Source: Coriobacteriales bacterium (GTDB lineage Bacteria; Actinomycetota; Coriobacteriia; Coriobacteriales; UBA8131). Taken from it: 53,985 nucleotides of DNA. The position numbers and the translations under genes are program-made. Where the stretch lies: positions 1-53,985 of the forward strand of contig JAISLY010000045.1 of the NCBI GenBank assembly GCA_031277035.1, read 5' to 3'. How positions within the stretch are numbered: the stretch's first letter is position 1; every line of letters begins with the position of its first letter. This document shows, in pieces, positions 24,249-33,200 of the stretch. The notes beneath the pieces were generated by a model. That model saw only the letters and a program-made list of their open reading frames with translations, made no database searches and was not told the DNA's origin.

Positions 24249-26555
24249 ATGAGATTGGAACTTGGGCTGGGCGGCATGTCGTGTGTCGCCTGTGCCCAAC
24301 GGATAGAAGACGAATTAGCGCGGCTGCCGGGCGTCAAAGAGGCAAGTGTCAGCTATAGGAAAAATCAGGCGGTTCTCGACTTTGACGAGGACAGTCTTGA
24401 TTGCGTGCGGATTATCGCGAGTATCGAGGCGCTTGGCTATACGGCCAGTCGCCTCAACTCCCAGACGGAGCAGTCGGCCCAGACGTCGCCTCCATTGCGC
24501 GACGCGGGCAAAAAGGCAGCCCTGCGCGTTGTCGGCGTCCTTGCTGCGGCTCTGGCACTGTTCATCATCTGCGAGGGCCTGGGTATCCGAATAGCCATTG
24601 CGAACTTTCCCCTTGCAGGAAGCGATATGGGCTATGGCATGGTGTTTGTGGTCGGTCTTTTGACCTCCCTGCACTGTCTGGGAATGTGCGGCGGCATCAA
24701 TCTGTCACTCTCGATTCCTGCCGGTGCCGATACAAAGCGGCCAGCCCTGCGCTCTGGCTTTGCGTACAACTTCGCTCGGGTCCTCTCCTACACCCTCATC
24801 GGCGCCCTGGTAGGTGCACTTGGCTCTCTGCTTTCCCTGAGCGGTATCCTGCGCGGCACGGTGCAGATTGTGGCGGGCCTGTTCATGCTGATAATCGGCC
24901 TTAACATGGTTGGCTCCTTTGCCTTTTTGCGACGATTGCTGCCGCCTGTGCCCTCGGCGCTCACACGCCGCCTTGCCGCCTGGCGCTCAAGCGGGCTTGG
25001 AGCGGTGGTCATCGGCCTTTTAAACGGCCTGATGCCCTGCGGTCCCCTGCAGGCCATGCAGCTGTATGCGCTCGCGACGGCAAGCCCCTTTGAGGGGGCT
25101 TTTGCGATGCTGGCCTTTGGCCTCGGTACGCTGCCCCTGATGCTTGCCACCAGCGTGTTCAGCTCTCTGTTGAGCCGAGGCTTTGCTCGAGTGATGATGA
25201 CGGTGGGCGCGGCCCTGGTGCTGTTCATGGGGATGTTTACCGTGACGGATGGCCTGACCCTGAGCGGCCTTGGCCTTTGGCGCGTCCTGCCCGCGCCCTT
25301 CTCCGCCAACGACGCGGCTGCGGGTGCTGCGGGCGCAGGCACGGCGGTCACGGCCGACGCGCTCGGCCTGGAGATTATCGACGGCGTTCAGGTGGTGCAA
25401 AGCGAGCTTAAACCCACCCTGCTCCCCAGTTTCACGGTGCTATCCGGTTTGCCCATCCGGTGGACCATCGACGCTCCACCCGGCAGCATCAACGGTTGCA
25501 ACCACAGCATCACCTCTCCGCAGCTGGAGTTGGAATACGCCTTCCATGAGGGTAAAAACATCATCGACCTGCCTCCGCAGGCGGTCGGTGTGCTTCCCTA
25601 CAGCTGCTGGATGGGCATGATGCACGCTCAGATCAGGGTCATAGATGCCAACGATGTTGAGGGCGCGCTTGCCGCCGACACAACATCTCCAGCACGCACC
25701 ACAGGTGAGTATCGGGTTTATACCGACCATCAGGGTGAAGTTCTGGATATTGAGGGGAGCCAGACTGACGATCAGTTTATTGTCCTGGAGATACCCTTTG
25801 ACAAACCCCTGCAGCTCAACGACCCGGCTATTCTGCTCTCTTCTCTCAGCTACACAATTGGCGATCGGAGCGACGGCGCGGCGACCTTGAGCGCGTATCC
25901 GGAGGAAGTGACGCTTTCTGCGGACCAGCACACGCTGACCCTGGTTTTCCATATGTCCTTCGCTGCGTTTTCGGGGCGGCTGCGCGTGGAGCCAGCAACA
26001 GAAGATGGCATTGCAAAGGCGCTTGTGAGAGCCGACGCGGCGGGCGAGGGTGCTGCGGCGGCAGCGGGCGACGACGCGGCGGCAGCGGCAGCGGGCGACG
26101 ACGAGGCGGGCGACGCTGGGGTAGCGTCGGTGGAGTTTCCCCAAATCGATCTGTATGTGGGCAACGGTATCAGCCTCCAGACCCTTGCCTCTGAGCCGGC
26201 ATCCTCCTCCGCGTTGGCCTCTGTGACCAAGAGGGTGGTGGTGCCGAGTTCGGCTACGCGTGGCATGGTGCACCTGTCAGTCTTCATCAACGGCGAGCCG
26301 ATAGGACTGAAGGGGGAGCTTCCCGGTTCTGTGGTCGCGCACTTTCACGATTATCTGAATACGGACGCTGCCACATTTGCCTCACGTATCGCCTCCGCCA
26401 TCGAGAACTCAGAAGACCCCCAGCTGTCATCCCTTGAGCTTGCGCTTGATGGCGATCAGATTACGCTGACCTGTCCCCAGGCGCAGCCGGGCGATGTGAT
26501 AGACCTCCGCATCGAGAGCTATGGTGCCTCTCAGGAGGAGGGGAGCGACCTGTGA
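24249..26555 (+). CDS. HMA / TauE-SafE membrane protein / cupredoxin fusion with paralogous C-terminal module
   Basis: 768 residues. Residues 1-70 are a heavy-metal-associated domain with GMSCVACAQRIE (MxCxxC metal site). Residues about 92-345 form a TauE/SafE-type membrane domain with GLLTSLHCLGMCGG and NGLMPCGPLQAMQLYALAT, about seven spans. Residues about 375-465 resemble a cupredoxin: PIRWTIDAPPGS, GCNHSI and YSCWMGMMHAQI offer His, Cys and Met copper ligands. Residues about 490-768 are a beta-rich two-part module that also forms the C-terminus of the protein at 31737. HMA-TauE-cupredoxin fusions occur in other anaerobes and are linked to copper or silver handling. The start is ATG 24249, 15 bases after the LRR gene. 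Confidence 0.85.
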   Translation: MRLELGLGGMSCVACAQRIEDELARLPGVKEASVSYRKNQAVLDFDEDSLDCVRIIASIEALGYTASRLNSQTEQSAQTSPPLRDAGKKAALRVVGVLAAALALFIICEGLGIRIAIANFPLAGSDMGYGMVFVVGLLTSLHCLGMCGGINLSLSIPAGADTKRPALRSGFAYNFARVLSYTLIGALVGALGSLLSLSGILRGTVQIVAGLFMLIIGLNMVGSFAFLRRLLPPVPSALTRRLAAWRSSGLGAVVIGLLNGLMPCGPLQAMQLYALATASPFEGAFAMLAFGLGTLPLMLATSVFSSLLSRGFARVMMTVGAALVLFMGMFTVTDGLTLSGLGLWRVLPAPFSANDAAAGAAGAGTAVTADALGLEIIDGVQVVQSELKPTLLPSFTVLSGLPIRWTIDAPPGSINGCNHSITSPQLELEYAFHEGKNIIDLPPQAVGVLPYSCWMGMMHAQIRVIDANDVEGALAADTTSPARTTGEYRVYTDHQGEVLDIEGSQTDDQFIVLEIPFDKPLQLNDPAILLSSLSYTIGDRSDGAATLSAYPEEVTLSADQHTLTLVFHMSFAAFSGRLRVEPATEDGIAKALVRADAAGEGAAAAAGDDAAAAAAGDDEAGDAGVASVEFPQIDLYVGNGISLQTLASEPASSSALASVTKRVVVPSSATRGMVHLSVFINGEPIGLKGELPGSVVAHFHDYLNTDAATFASRIASAIENSEDPQLSSLELALDGDQITLTCPQAQPGDVIDLRIESYGASQEEGSDL

Positions 26556-26776
26556 ACGCTTCAAAAACGCTTTGCGGCCTGGCAACCAGAGCGCGCAGGA
26601 AGGCTTCGGTGTTCAGGACGCCTCTGCGCGCTGGCAACCAGAGCGTGTGCGCGGTCCTTTTCTCCGCCCCCTTTTTTAGTTCGTCCCATTCGAAGGTGAG
26701 AATGTTTGAAGCCGTGGATACTGTATGTTTCGCGACTGCCCCGCGCCTTCGAGAACCTGACCCGAGGGAGGCCTGA
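26552..26776 (+). CDS. Possible small coupled ORF (uncertain)
   Basis: A 74-codon frame exactly bridges the only larger gap inside the surface operon. Its GTG overlaps the preceding stop by four bases (GTGA) and its TGA shares one base with the next ATG. It has no recognisable motif and its codon usage is less GC-rich at third positions than its neighbours. The DNA carries a short repeat (ctggcaaccagagcg, at 26579 and 26632). It may be real or simply intergenic sequence. Confidence 0.25.
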   Translation: MNASKTLCGLATRARRKASVFRTPLRAGNQSVCAVLFSAPFFSSSHSKVRMFEAVDTVCFATAPRLREPDPREA

Positions 26777-28137
26777 TGCTGATGCGAGCAGGCACCATAA
26801 CATCTGCGCCTCGTAGCAGGCCGGCCATGACGCTGGTCGCGCTCGGTGTGGTGGTGGTGCTCATTTTGGCGCAGACCTCCCTCGCCTATGCCTATCTCAA
26901 TCGTGGCTCGATTGGCATCTCGGTGGGTGCGAGCTCGGTACATCTGACGCCTGGGCAATCCACCAGTGTCTCGGTAACGCTGGACCCCGCCTCCGACCAA
27001 CAGACGCAGGGCTGCGGCATGGCCGAATGCCCACAGAGCTGCGGCGAAGAGGGCTGTCTGGATGCCAATGGACAGTGTCTTTGCGCGGGCTCAAAGTACT
27101 CCACCTATTATCCGACGCTCACCGTATCCTCCTCAAATGGCGGTGTGGCCACGGCGAGTTCTTCTGGTGCTGCGGTGAACATCAGGGCTGTGGGCGAGGG
27201 GGTTTGCCTCATCACGCTTACGGCCTCGCTTCGTCAGTTCACTCCCACTTCGCTAAGCATCAGCGTCACGGTGAGCGAGAGTGGCATCACGGGCAGCGCC
27301 GGGGAAGCGGCGGGCGCCACAGACGACCCTTGGGCCGTTGGTATCACGGATGCCGGCATCGCACAGGCAGGCTCCGATGGCTCATCTGGCGCGGACGAGG
27401 AGGCCGTGGTGGACCGGAACGGTCGGATTGTCCATTTGGTGCCCCTGCGCACCGGGACGGATGTTGCTGAGAAGCTCCTGAGCATTGCGGGTACGGATGA
27501 GGAGATGACCTTTTGGTATGGTGGCACACGTGATCGCCCTGATTACTCCTGGACCTTTGGGGGCTCTGCGCTTGATGGCAACGCGCTGGTGCCAGCAGAG
27601 GGTCTGGATTTAAGAATCGACCTCTCTGCAAACGGCACGGGATTGGTGGCACGTCTGCTGGAGGACTCCGACAGGACGCTGCTGCTTGACTGTGCCCACT
27701 CGGGCCCACTGCCCGCCCCGGCGACTCTCTACGTGGCGGCGCCCGCATATCTCAACGAAGGGCAGGCTCTGAGCCTATATGCCTACGATGAGCAGGCAGG
27801 CGCTTTTGTGCGGCGCCTTGACGGTCTGAGGGTAACGGACGCATATATCGCCTTTGAGATTGACCACTGTTCCACCCTTGCACTCTCCGCCGACGACCTG
27901 ACGACCCTGGGACTTGCCGCGCTGCCCGACATCGTCAATCCCGCGAGCGCGGGTGGCCAGGGCGCGAGTGGCCAGGACGAGGGTGGCCAGGGCGCGGGCG
28001 AGGGCGCGACTCGGGGGGCTTTGCTCGGCACACCTGCTCTTTTGCTCATTGCTGTTGGTGCGGCTCTTGTGTTGGCGCTGCTCGTCCTCGTCCGCGTCCG
28101 CGCCCGACAGAAGCGCTCAGGAGGTACGGATGCCTAG
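26776..28137 (+). CDS. Secreted anchored protein with six-cysteine Ig-like domain (second copy)
   Basis: 453 residues. N-terminal signal or anchor helix (about 16-38, MTLVALGVVVVLILAQTSLAYA). A Big2-like domain (about 45-175) opens with VHLTPGQSTSVSVTLDP and carries a six-cysteine loop (27013-27084: CGMAEC, then SC, GC, CLC, ending CAGS), followed by YYPTLTVSSSNGGVATASS. A second extracellular domain (about 215-375) ends with FEIDHCSTLALS, a motif seen in other anchored surface proteins. A Gly/Gln repeat linker precedes a C-terminal membrane span (about 418-443) and a basic tail. GGGAGG at 26764-26769 supports ATG 26776. Its 3' end overlaps the ABC permease gene. Confidence 0.8.
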   Translation: MLMRAGTITSAPRSRPAMTLVALGVVVVLILAQTSLAYAYLNRGSIGISVGASSVHLTPGQSTSVSVTLDPASDQQTQGCGMAECPQSCGEEGCLDANGQCLCAGSKYSTYYPTLTVSSSNGGVATASSSGAAVNIRAVGEGVCLITLTASLRQFTPTSLSISVTVSESGITGSAGEAAGATDDPWAVGITDAGIAQAGSDGSSGADEEAVVDRNGRIVHLVPLRTGTDVAEKLLSIAGTDEEMTFWYGGTRDRPDYSWTFGGSALDGNALVPAEGLDLRIDLSANGTGLVARLLEDSDRTLLLDCAHSGPLPAPATLYVAAPAYLNEGQALSLYAYDEQAGAFVRRLDGLRVTDAYIAFEIDHCSTLALSADDLTTLGLAALPDIVNPASAGGQGASGQDEGGQGAGEGATRGALLGTPALLLIAVGAALVLALLVLVRVRARQKRSGGTDA

Positions 28138-30532
28138 ATCTCCCGGCACACACGACCTTTTGCATGCGGCACGCAGGGCGCTCCCGCCGTTTGTCGGTGG
28201 CCTTGCCGCCTTTATGGTGTTGGTGCCGGTCTCTACTGCGGCGCTGCCAGGTCGTTCCATCTTCAATAGTGCCCAGACCCATAACCAGTTGCGTTTTCGT
28301 TTCTTTGACAGCGACCTGTCCCTGTTGCTTACCCTGGCGGTCATCGCCTATGGGGTATCGCTTGCCCTTGTGCTCTTTGCCTTTTTGCGCGATAAGCGGG
28401 CTTCTGCGGCCTTCCTTTCCTTTGGCATGGCGCGCACACGCCTCTTCGTCAACCGGGCTGTCGTTGCTCTGGTCTGTCTGGTCCTTGGCATCGGCATCCC
28501 TTTTGTGGCGTCGCTTGCACTTAACGTGGCGGCGCTTGGCTGGTATGTGGGAGAGCTGCACGAGTTTGGCTATGTGCTCTGCGGCTACCTGACACTGGGC
28601 CTGCTTGCGTTTGCGCTGGCCTGTGTGGCGGCCGTTGGCGCTGGCACGCTGATTGAGGCGCTCCTGTTTGCCGCTGCGCTTATCGGCTCGGTGAGCGTGG
28701 CAGCATTTGGCCTGGACGCGCTGACTGCGGGGCTTTTGGTCGGCAGCCCCTTTGGCGTCTTGCCCTCAGGGCTCACCGAGCCGGTACTCCCTTCCCTGCT
28801 TACACGTTCCTCCGCGTTCAACCCGGCACTGTTCTTCCATGATCTGGGAGCGGAGCATCAGATTTTTGCCATTCTGCATCCGGTCTACGAGCCGCTCTTT
28901 GGCAGCTGGGTTCCCCTTGTCGGCTGGACGCTGGTTTCCGGCGTCGTCTGCACGGGCGCGGCTCTGATGCTGCGCGTTCGCCCCGGTGAGCAGGCTCAGA
29001 TGGCGGGCGGCAACACGCCGCTGTGTTTCTTTACGGTGACAGTGGTGGCGTTTCTGATATTCTCCGCGCTGTTTGCCGTTCTTGCGCACAGAGGCGCCGT
29101 GCCTGCGTTGGGAGCGGCGGGGGCCGGCTTCATCCTTACTGCGGCATTGCTGGTACGCGGCCTGTTCAAAGGTGGCTTGCGGCCCCTGCGTTCCTTTGTG
29201 GTATTGGCCGGTGACGCACTGCTCCTGTCCTGTGTGGTGGCGGTTATCGCGACGGGAGGCCTTGGCTTTTCTGCCCGCGTCCCTGCGGTCTCAGAGGTGC
29301 AAAGCGTCGAGGTCAGTTCCGTGGGTACGCCGGCTTACCTTGCCGTGCCGCTGACGGGTACGACTGCGGGATCCGCTTACTATTATCACGCTGCGTACCG
29401 GTTTACCGAGCCTTCCGACATCGAACTCATCACCAGGGCGCATACGGCACTGATTGCTTCCGCGACCCTGCCGCTCGCTCTGCGCGCGGACGATTTTTCT
29501 CAAACGGCTCTGCCTTACGACGTGGTGCTGCGCTATACGCTTGCAGACGGCACTGAGGCTGTGCGCTACTATCCACAGGCCCGCATAAGCGATCTGGAGG
29601 GCCTGCTCGCCCTGGACGATTCTGTGCGGGGCGAGGCTCTTGCTACTGCCGCCATCACCGGCGATACCACCTCTCTCACAGATGCCGACCGCGAGGCGCT
29701 GGCCTCCTCGAACGTGGCGCTTGCCTATCGCACCGGCGCGGTTTTTGTCACCGATGCCAACTATAACGCGGTCAGCGAGTTAAGTCTGGGGGATGCGGCG
29801 CGGGCATCCCTGCTTGGCGCTGTGGCGGCCGACGTGGCAGCTCAGGATGTCCAGACGCGCTACACCCAGCCCGCTCAGCCGCTCGCCGTGCTGATGTTTA
29901 CCAACTCGCCTGCCACCGACAAGGCGGCCCTTGGGTTCTCCTTTTCCAATGCGGTAGTTCCTGTGACGCCGGACTTCACGCAGACCCTGGCCTGGTTTGA
30001 GAACAACGAGCTTTCCCGTCAGTTGGGCACGGGTGTCGACCCTGCGCTGATTGAGCAGCTGCGGTGGCTTCCGGACAATCCCTATGCCTCCGTCGCCTCT
30101 GCCGCGATGCCGCAAAGCCGCTGTTTTATGGCCTATCGCTCCGCTGAAGACGGACGCTTCTGGACATCTGCCGACTTTGGTTCGATACCCGTGCTTGCTG
30201 ATGCCGTCCAAATAGCCCACGTGGCCCCCAAACTGCGTACCTCATGTTTCATGGGCGGTGGCTATCTGGTGGAAGCAAAGCTCAGGGGTATAGATGCCTG
30301 GGTCTACTACTATCTGCCGACGCAGGATGCCCCAGCCTTCATGACGGGCGGCGCGGGAGGCGCGGTGGGCGACGCGGGAGGCGCGGTGGGTGTGGGCGCA
30401 GCGGGCGGCGCGGTGGGCGTGGGCGGCGCGGGAGGCGTGGTGGGTGTGGGCGGCGTGGGCAGCGGGGCAGGAAGCGCAGGGGGTGCTGTGGACGATATGA
30501 CCATAACCGATAACGAGAGTAAAGGAATGTGA
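28130..30532 (+). CDS. ABC transporter permease with large extracytoplasmic domain, DUF6449-like
   Basis: 800 residues. About nine hydrophobic segments lie in residues 15-385, in the arrangement of ABC-2 exporter permeases. A large extracytoplasmic region follows (about 390-740), beginning near VPAVSEVQSVEVSSV and containing VVLRYTLADGTEAVRYYP. This recalls the DUF6449 domain of YtrC/YtrD-type permeases; I hold that assignment at moderate confidence. The last 55 residues are Gly/Ala/Val repeats. AGGAGG at 28119-28124 fixes ATG 28130, overlapping the previous gene by eight bases. Its likely ATPase partner is at 30998-31744, with a ModE-like regulator between them. Substrate unknown. Confidence 0.75.
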   Translation: MPRSPGTHDLLHAARRALPPFVGGLAAFMVLVPVSTAALPGRSIFNSAQTHNQLRFRFFDSDLSLLLTLAVIAYGVSLALVLFAFLRDKRASAAFLSFGMARTRLFVNRAVVALVCLVLGIGIPFVASLALNVAALGWYVGELHEFGYVLCGYLTLGLLAFALACVAAVGAGTLIEALLFAAALIGSVSVAAFGLDALTAGLLVGSPFGVLPSGLTEPVLPSLLTRSSAFNPALFFHDLGAEHQIFAILHPVYEPLFGSWVPLVGWTLVSGVVCTGAALMLRVRPGEQAQMAGGNTPLCFFTVTVVAFLIFSALFAVLAHRGAVPALGAAGAGFILTAALLVRGLFKGGLRPLRSFVVLAGDALLLSCVVAVIATGGLGFSARVPAVSEVQSVEVSSVGTPAYLAVPLTGTTAGSAYYYHAAYRFTEPSDIELITRAHTALIASATLPLALRADDFSQTALPYDVVLRYTLADGTEAVRYYPQARISDLEGLLALDDSVRGEALATAAITGDTTSLTDADREALASSNVALAYRTGAVFVTDANYNAVSELSLGDAARASLLGAVAADVAAQDVQTRYTQPAQPLAVLMFTNSPATDKAALGFSFSNAVVPVTPDFTQTLAWFENNELSRQLGTGVDPALIEQLRWLPDNPYASVASAAMPQSRCFMAYRSAEDGRFWTSADFGSIPVLADAVQIAHVAPKLRTSCFMGGGYLVEAKLRGIDAWVYYYLPTQDAPAFMTGGAGGAVGDAGGAVGVGAAGGAVGVGGAGGVVGVGGVGSGAGSAGGAVDDMTITDNESKGM
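30345..30480 (+). repeat. Gly/Ala/Val-rich tandem repeat at the permease C-terminus
   Basis: Degenerate units of the form ggcggcgcgggaggcgtggtg encode GGAVGVG-type repeats over about 45 residues. No cysteine or charged residue occurs in the tract. Confidence 0.85.
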
Positions 30533-30542
30533 GGGGTATTTG

Positions 30543-31001
30543 ATGAAACGCTTCAAGAAGCCACAGGTGCGGACATGGATTGCCTTTGTCGAGCGTGGCC
30601 ATAAGGCCTCCGGACACGGCACCGGGCACAGTGGGTCGTTTTGTAAGGGCGTGGCCCAGGTGCTGCGCGGTATTGAGGATCACGGTGCGCTGATGGCCGC
30701 GACCAAGGCATCGGGTATGGCCTACTCCAAGGCCTGGCTTTTGCTCAAGCACACTGAGGAGGACCTGGGAGTGCACCTGATTGTTACTGACGGCGCGCGC
30801 GGCTCGACGCTGACCGCCGAAGGGCGCATGCTTCTGGAGACCTACGAGCAGCTGGCGCAGGAGTGTAGCGCATTTGCTGAACGGCGCTTTGATGAGTTGT
30901 TGGAGGAGAAGCGAAGCGCTGCCCGGGGTGAGGCGCACACCAACGAACGTGAGAAGCGGCAAAGCCAGCCGAGGCGTGAGCTGGGAGGCGCACAGTCGTG
31001 A
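30543..31001 (+). CDS. ModE/LysR-type winged-helix regulator (DNA-binding domain only)
   Basis: 152 residues. The middle (about 38-115) matches the ModE N-terminal winged helix: VLRGIEDHGALMAATKASGMAYSKAWLLLKHTEEDLG, then the wing LIVTDGARGSTLTAEGRMLLETYEQL. ModE senses molybdate through C-terminal MOP domains; these are missing here and replaced by a charged tail, so the signal is unclear. GAGGGG six bases before ATG 30543 sets the start. It overlaps the ABC ATPase start by four bases (GTGA). With modD at the end of the operon it points to molybdate or tungstate control. A target could be the inverted repeats at 14118-14189. Confidence 0.85.
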   Translation: MKRFKKPQVRTWIAFVERGHKASGHGTGHSGSFCKGVAQVLRGIEDHGALMAATKASGMAYSKAWLLLKHTEEDLGVHLIVTDGARGSTLTAEGRMLLETYEQLAQECSAFAERRFDELLEEKRSAARGEAHTNEREKRQSQPRRELGGAQS

Positions 31002-31744
31002 TAGAGCTCGTATCGCTCACCAAACGCTACGGCGGAAAGCAGGGGCAGACGGCCATCGAGGACATCACGCTTACGGTGCAAAGCGGCAGGGTCTACGGTT
31101 TGGTCGGCTCCAACGGTGCCGGCAAGACGACGCTACTCAGAATCATTGCCGGCATCTGTCTGCCGACTTCGGGTTCAGTCCGCTGTGGGGGTCGTGCCCG
31201 ACCCTCTCCCGGCACGCGTGCCCTCGTCTCAGATGAGCCCTACGTTTTGCCCCAGGCAACGCCTGAGACAATGGGGCGCTTTTACCGGGGCTACTATCCT
31301 CGCTGGTCAGATGCCGTCTACGCGCGCCTCCTGTCGCTCTTTGGGCTGAACGGGCGTGCTCGCATCGAGGGCTTCTCAAAAGGCATGGCCCGCCAGGTTG
31401 CCATCGCCCTGGGGCTTGCAAGTGGAGCCGAGGTGTTGCTCTTGGACGAGAGCTTTGACGGGCTTGATTTTGCCCGGCGTCGTCTGATCAGGCGGCTTGT
31501 GTGCAGCTATGCCCACACACGCGATGCTGCCGTGATGCTCACCTCACACAACCTCGCCGAGGTAGAGGATGTCGTCGATGACCTGGGGATGATAGACGGC
31601 TGCCGTCTCGTGTTTTCCAGCTCGATACAGGAACTGCGGCGCAGCCATCCCGGCGCCTCGCTTGAGGAGATATGTCTTGATGCGGGCGGGCAGATGGCCT
31701 CCGCTGCCATAAGCGACGCAGATTTGGAGGCTCTCTTTGCATAG
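30998..31744 (+). CDS. ABC transporter ATP-binding protein
   Basis: 248 residues. Walker A GSNGAGKTT (about 37-45), Q-loop region near DEPYVLPQAT, a divergent signature GFSKGMARQVAIALGLA, Walker B VLLLDESFDGLD and the switch His in LTSHNLAEVED. The class resembles ATPases that pair with ABC-2 permeases (YtrB type), not the importer ATPase downstream. The probable partner is the permease at 28130-30532. The start is GTG 30998 within the ModE-like stop (GTGA). The gene overlaps the following frame by eight bases. Confidence 0.92.
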   Translation: MIELVSLTKRYGGKQGQTAIEDITLTVQSGRVYGLVGSNGAGKTTLLRIIAGICLPTSGSVRCGGRARPSPGTRALVSDEPYVLPQATPETMGRFYRGYYPRWSDAVYARLLSLFGLNGRARIEGFSKGMARQVAIALGLASGAEVLLLDESFDGLDFARRRLIRRLVCSYAHTRDAAVMLTSHNLAEVEDVVDDLGMIDGCRLVFSSSIQELRRSHPGASLEEICLDAGGQMASAAISDADLEALFA

Positions 31745-33200
31745 GGTGGCCGCAAAAGTGGCCGTGGTCTCTGCGGCGCTGCTTGTGCTGGTGGCGTTTG
31801 CTCTGCCGACGTCCTCACGGGCGGCTGCTGTCGATGAGGATGCCTCTCTGACGATTGATGTGCCCGAGGAGGTGACACTCGGCCTTTTGCCCAGGCGCCT
31901 TGAGCTTTCCATCACGCCAGCCACTATCCACGTTGGCGTTGACTGCGGTATGGCGGATATGTGCGGCATCGACCCCTGCCTGTGCGGCAATCCTGATGCC
32001 TACGGGGCCTGCGCCTGCAATGGCACACGTGCAGTCAGCCCCGCCCTGAGGGTGAAAAGCTCCGATGAACAGCAGGTGAAGGTCGTGCGCCTGGGAGGCG
32101 ACTGGTGGCTTGTGCCCTGGGGTGACACGGGTGCCCTCGTGGAGCTTTCTGCCCAGCTGCCACATCATGCAGATGAGACCGCGACCCTTGAGGTCAACAG
32201 CACAGCACCCTTTGCGCCAGGACTTCTCTATGTCGGCCTGTTGTTGATGCTTTTGGCAGGGATTGTGTTGGTGCTGCGGCGCCTTTTGCAGAGGCAGGAC
32301 GGCAAAGGGCAGGTCCGTATCTCAGCAGCGCTCGCCGCACTGCTTGCTGCCGGTCTGCTTGTTGCGCCCCCGCTGGCGCTTTTGAGCTGTGCCCCGGCCC
32401 TCACCGTGACGGAGCGCTCACCGCGCTTCGTGTCCGCCTCGGTTCTCTCGCGTGGTGATGGCAGTGAGGCAGGTCAGCGAGTGGAGGTGCGCCTGACCTT
32501 CTCTGCGCCTGTCGCCCTTGCCGATGACAGGGTTGCGGAGCCTGCGGCTGCGGCTGCGGCGGTATCTGCAAAGCATGCCGGGCTGGACGTCACGCTCAAC
32601 GACAGTCCGCTGGATACGGAGGCCATCTTGCCTGCTGTTACGCTGGAGGGCGATGACACGCTGCTGATTACCCTCCTTCCCGCGCCCAGCGCAGGCGACA
32701 CGTCCGCCACCCATTATTTTGCGCTTTACGAGGGCAGACTGCGCATTGCCGCCACCGGTGCAAATGGCGGGCTCGCGGGCCTTGTGGCAGCGGATGACAA
32801 AAGTGTCAATGCCGTGCTCGCCGCGCCGGTGGAGATACGCGTTCCCTCAGGGCTTGTCCTTGAGCCCGTCTCGAGCATCTCTGGTAGTGCCTTCACCTCC
32901 ACGCCTGCCTCGGCGACGTTTCGTGTTACGCAGGTTCCGCTACTGCGTGCGGTGGCGTGGATCGAGATTGAGCCGGGCGGCGCTCAGGCGCTGGTGCACA
33001 ACCACGAGTTCACACGTTTTTCCCATGACGCCATTGGGTGCGAGTCCTATGCAGAGACGCTGGTAGACCCTCTGAGGCGTGCCTTTGGTAGCGATTTTGA
33101 CATCGTACGGCACAACGACGCTATCACGGTCACTGCCCGCGAGACAACAGACGGGCAGTTGCTCAAGCCCCGACTCGTTGAGGGGGTCGTACATGACTAG
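31737..33200 (+). CDS. Six-cysteine Ig-like protein fused to a lipoprotein-like module (third copy)
   Basis: 487 residues. Signal peptide about 5-32. An Ig-like domain carries the six-cysteine loop (31944-32018: CGMADMC, PCLC, CACNGT), then SPALRVKSSDEQQVKVVRL. Two hydrophobic segments follow (about 160-180 and 200-225) with a short basic stretch between. The second ends in ALLSCAPA, a lipobox-like sequence with Cys218. The rest (about 226-487) is homologous to the C-terminus of the HMA/TauE/cupredoxin protein, including the HxH[DE] motif (HNHEF here). GGAGG at 31726-31730 is spaced for TTG 31737; GTG 31746 is an alternative. The protein looks like an anchored binding domain joined to a second module. 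Confidence 0.75.
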   Translation: MHRVAAKVAVVSAALLVLVAFALPTSSRAAAVDEDASLTIDVPEEVTLGLLPRRLELSITPATIHVGVDCGMADMCGIDPCLCGNPDAYGACACNGTRAVSPALRVKSSDEQQVKVVRLGGDWWLVPWGDTGALVELSAQLPHHADETATLEVNSTAPFAPGLLYVGLLLMLLAGIVLVLRRLLQRQDGKGQVRISAALAALLAAGLLVAPPLALLSCAPALTVTERSPRFVSASVLSRGDGSEAGQRVEVRLTFSAPVALADDRVAEPAAAAAAVSAKHAGLDVTLNDSPLDTEAILPAVTLEGDDTLLITLLPAPSAGDTSATHYFALYEGRLRIAATGANGGLAGLVAADDKSVNAVLAAPVEIRVPSGLVLEPVSSISGSAFTSTPASATFRVTQVPLLRAVAWIEIEPGGAQALVHNHEFTRFSHDAIGCESYAETLVDPLRRAFGSDFDIVRHNDAITVTARETTDGQLLKPRLVEGVVHD

